Assembly: GCA_016710325.1 (NCBI GenBank)
Contig: JADJXK010000002.1
Coordinates: 5,208,001 to 5,272,000, forward strand
Length of the DNA: 64,000 nt
From: Candidatus Leptofilum proximum
Lineage (GTDB): Bacteria; Chloroflexota; Anaerolineae; Promineifilales; Promineifilaceae
Direction: 5' to 3'
The notes beneath the pieces are model-generated. The model saw nothing but the letters and a program-made list of their open reading frames with translations. It searched no databases and was not told the DNA's origin. Positions 62,296 through 64,000 of the stretch are shown piece after piece (position 1 is the first letter of the stretch; each line of letters begins with the position of its first letter). Made by a program: the position numbers and the translations under genes.

Positions 62296-62940
62296 TCAAT
62301 CCAGCCCAAAATTTGCTTTTACCCACTCGTACTGTTTTTGAAGCGTCAGCGTGCCGTCCACCAGCAGCATGGCATACTTTCTGGCCCGGGCCTGCGCCAG
62401 GATGCTTTGGCCAAAGAGGTGGTCGCGCATCATCCAGTTGTCGAAGGCTTGAGACGGATCTTTGCATTCCTTCAAGATGCCGTGAATCCACGGCCGTTGC
62501 CGGTAATACTCGTATTGAAATTCCCGGCTGGGTACAAGAAAGATCACTCGTTGGGGATTGGCGCCACTTTGTTCCAGCAGTTCGGGCAGGTAGGCTGCTC
62601 CCTCAAGAATGAGCGGTTTTTCTGGATCAAACGCCTGGAGATCCTGAACGATCATGGCAAACCGTTCGCGGTAGTAAGCAAATTCTTCCTCCACCTGCTC
62701 CGGTACCGGGCGCATCCAGATTTCCTCCCAGCTCATGCCCTTCAGCCGGTGCATCACCGGGTGGCGTTCTGGACTGCACCGGGCCGAATGTGCTCTCTCG
62801 TGGTCATCCACTTTGTAATAAGCCAGCTGGAATTCCTGCGACAGCCGTTCGGCAATGGTGCTTTTGCCGCTGCAGGGAGAACCGCCCAGGATGTATGCCT
62901 GAGCAAACAATGCCTTTGTCGTGGCGTCGATTGGGTTCAT
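62296..62940 (-). CDS. P-loop kinase (AAA_33-like)
   Basis: 214 residues. Walker A GGSPCSGKST at 19-28, lid-type region with many Arg, and LILEGAAYLPELL as the Walker B-like strand. The layout fits small zeta-toxin/AAA_33-type kinases that phosphorylate nucleosides, sugars or similar. No toxin-antitoxin partner adjoins. It precedes the RibD-type gene's end by 21 nt on the same strand. Confidence 0.82.
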   Translation of the reverse strand: MNPIDATTKALFAQAYILGGSPCSGKSTIAERLSQEFQLAYYKVDDHERAHSARCSPERHPVMHRLKGMSWEEIWMRPVPEQVEEEFAYYRERFAMIVQDLQAFDPEKPLILEGAAYLPELLEQSGANPQRVIFLVPSREFQYEYYRQRPWIHGILKECKDPSQAFDNWMMRDHLFGQSILAQARARKYAMLLVDGTLTLQKQYEWVKANFGLD

Positions 62941-62961
62941 TTTTTGTAATTGGTGCCGTGT

Positions 62962-63537
62962 TTAGCTGTTTTCCTGGTTATCAGGTGGATACGAAACCTC
63001 ATACCGCAGCTCGGCAAAACCATGGCCCACCTGCTGGACTGACATCAGCTTGAGCGACGGGAAGGTGATCCGGCGCGGCAGCAAAGGTTTGCCTGCACCG
63101 AGGGTCACCGAGCCAATTTGCACGATGATTTCGTCGAGCAGGGCCGCATCGTAAAACTGGCCCACCAGATCGCCGCCGCCGAGCAGCCAGATGTTACGGC
63201 CGTTGCCTTCCACACGCATCTCATCGTGCACCGGGCGCACATCTCCCTGCACAAACCGGATGTCTGCGTCAGGCACCGCTGGCAGGCTGCGGCTGGTGAA
63301 GACCCAGGCGGGTTGTTCGTACGGCCATTCTCCAGGAGGGCCGGATTCGGGCTGAACGATGTTGTGCCGCAGCCACTCGTACGTGGCAGCGCCCATAGCC
63401 AGCGCCCCTACCTCCTGGATAAACTGCGGGTAGCTGGTGTCGTTGATATCACCCAACGGAAAAAGCCAGTCGAGCGAATCTGTCTCAGTGGCGATGAAGC
63501 CGTCGAGGCTGGACGCCGTGTAAAACTGTGTACGCAT
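62962..63537 (-). CDS. Dihydrofolate reductase/RibD C-terminal-like protein
   Basis: 191 residues. RibD_C fold: YTASSLDGFIA start, MGAATYEWL, IWLLGGGDLVGQF for NADPH binding, and a conserved LDEIIVQIGSVTLGAGKPLL end. Solitary members act on unknown pterin- or flavin-like substrates. Likely co-transcribed with the kinase gene downstream. Confidence 0.88.
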   Translation of the reverse strand: MRTQFYTASSLDGFIATETDSLDWLFPLGDINDTSYPQFIQEVGALAMGAATYEWLRHNIVQPESGPPGEWPYEQPAWVFTSRSLPAVPDADIRFVQGDVRPVHDEMRVEGNGRNIWLLGGGDLVGQFYDAALLDEIIVQIGSVTLGAGKPLLPRRITFPSLKLMSVQQVGHGFAELRYEVSYPPDNQENS

Positions 63538-63561
63538 GGGCCAATCTCCTCACTTTCCCCC

Positions 63562-64000
63562 CTACTCCCCTTCGCTAAACCATGTGTTGTCGGCAAGGGT
63601 GAGCCAGCGGAAGCGGCAGCGAAAATCCTCGCCCAGCGGTGAACAGGCGTACAGGCCGACCTCGATGATGGTAAACGGCCGATGCAGATGGGCAATGCGC
63701 ATTTGCTGCCACCGCTGGCCGTCAAACGAGCTCTCCAGCAAAAAGTCTGGCCCGCGCTTGCTGATCCGGTACCAAACTTCCCGGACCGTGGGGTTGATGT
63801 CTTGCGTGGCCCAGTCGGAAAAGCCCAGATTGGTCACCACCGAGCCCAGGCGGTTGGTGGATTCATCTTCGTACTCGGTAGACAGCTTGATCCAGTTTTC
63901 CGCGTCCAGCCGGACGATCAGCCCGCACTGGTCGTACTGGTTTCTAGGGGTAAAAGCGACCTGCGTGCTCAGGGAAAAGTCTCCCTCAAGCCGCGTCAGC
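63562..64000 (-). CDS. DUF1349 (concanavalin-like) protein, partial
   Basis: At least 146 residues, open to the window edge; the N-terminus lies beyond. FTPRNQYDQCGLIVRLDAEN, WIKLSTEYED and VWYRISKRGPDFLLESSFDG are DUF1349 landmarks, a concanavalin A-like beta-sandwich related to yeast Ree1. Likely binds a sugar or a protein; no enzyme activity is known. First in a run of three genes on the minus strand. Confidence 0.85.
   Translation of the reverse strand, partial: LTRLEGDFSLSTQVAFTPRNQYDQCGLIVRLDAENWIKLSTEYEDESTNRLGSVVTNLGFSDWATQDINPTVREVWYRISKRGPDFLLESSFDGQRWQQMRIAHLHRPFTIIEVGLYACSPLGEDFRCRFRWLTLADNTWFSEGE

Noticed and set aside
62296..62940. Zeta toxin of a toxin-antitoxin pair
   Set aside because: The P-loop kinase has no small antitoxin gene next to it; the neighbours are a RibD-type gene and a terminator.
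1..64000. tRNA, rRNA, riboswitch or replication origin
   Set aside because: I scanned for cloverleaf cores, rRNA-like blocks, known leader motifs and DnaA-box clusters and saw none I could support; a covariance search could still find a small RNA.

Overview
The window looks like a chromosomal piece of a free-living, moderately GC-rich bacterium, most likely a member of the Chloroflexota (Anaerolineae or Ardenticatenia type). This is inferred from the mix of families: a DUF2723 membrane protein, LVIVD and NHL repeat lipoproteins, very large kinase/nSTAND/WD40 fusions, GAF-type histidine kinases, EAD domains and COG4587/COG3694-type ABC exporters. I saw no rRNA, tRNA or CRISPR array. Two genome-wide habits stand out. 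The palindrome ACGGCCGT is strewn through genes and spacers at roughly two per kilobase. Many intergenic spaces hold palindromes built from short tandem units, often placed as hairpins between converging genes.

Layout. 0-2 kb: an EAD-only protein, then a YihY/BrkB membrane protein and a Nudix hydrolase. 2.6-14.4 kb: a defence-like island. It holds a type IIG restriction-modification gene cut by an IS5-like element, a small helical protein, a remnant of a second methylase, a Roc-COR GTPase with an EAD at each end, an EAD-helical protein, an ASCH protein, a PD-(D/E)XK nuclease-like protein, a SWIM zinc-finger protein and a CcbP-like protein. 14.6-16.1 kb: a frameshifted IS701-like element. 16.2-24 kb: an LVIVD lipoprotein, a CHRD protein, a trans-sulfuration PLP enzyme, a DUF2723 membrane protein and a TrkA-type K+ protein. 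24-29.4 kb: two OmpR-type two-component systems and a small proline-repeat membrane protein. 29.5-34.7 kb: NHL lipoprotein, clan-A-like glycosidase lipoprotein, divergent SDR/TetR pair, HD hydrolase. 34.8-36.2 kb: a chimeric pseudogene of polysaccharide genes. 36.3-42.2 kb: a 1763-residue BTAD-kinase-nSTAND-WD40 protein divergent from a small repeat protein. 42.6-44.0 kb: an IS481-like element. 44.1-64 kb: PA14/SH3 protein, ABC-2 exporter operon, GAF kinase, regulators, RNA methyltransferase, a VOC gene in a cassette-like setting, ArsR/phosphotransferase pair, NarL-type two-component system, receiver plus FAD oxidase, and a run of small enzymes.

The best candidate for an undescribed system is the EAD set: an EAD-only adaptor (12-401), a Roc-COR GTPase with EADs at both termini (8311-10653) and an EAD fused to a new-looking helical domain (10839-11564). 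They sit among a restriction-modification gene and a nuclease-like gene. A GTPase switch that recruits EAD-tagged partners by like-with-like contacts would fit known EAD logic; the effector activity itself is not identified. Base composition changes sharply inside both the GTPase and the type IIG gene, which suggests domain swapping. The BTAD-kinase-nSTAND-WD40 protein, with 11-bp-spaced direct repeats in its divergent promoter region, is a second candidate.
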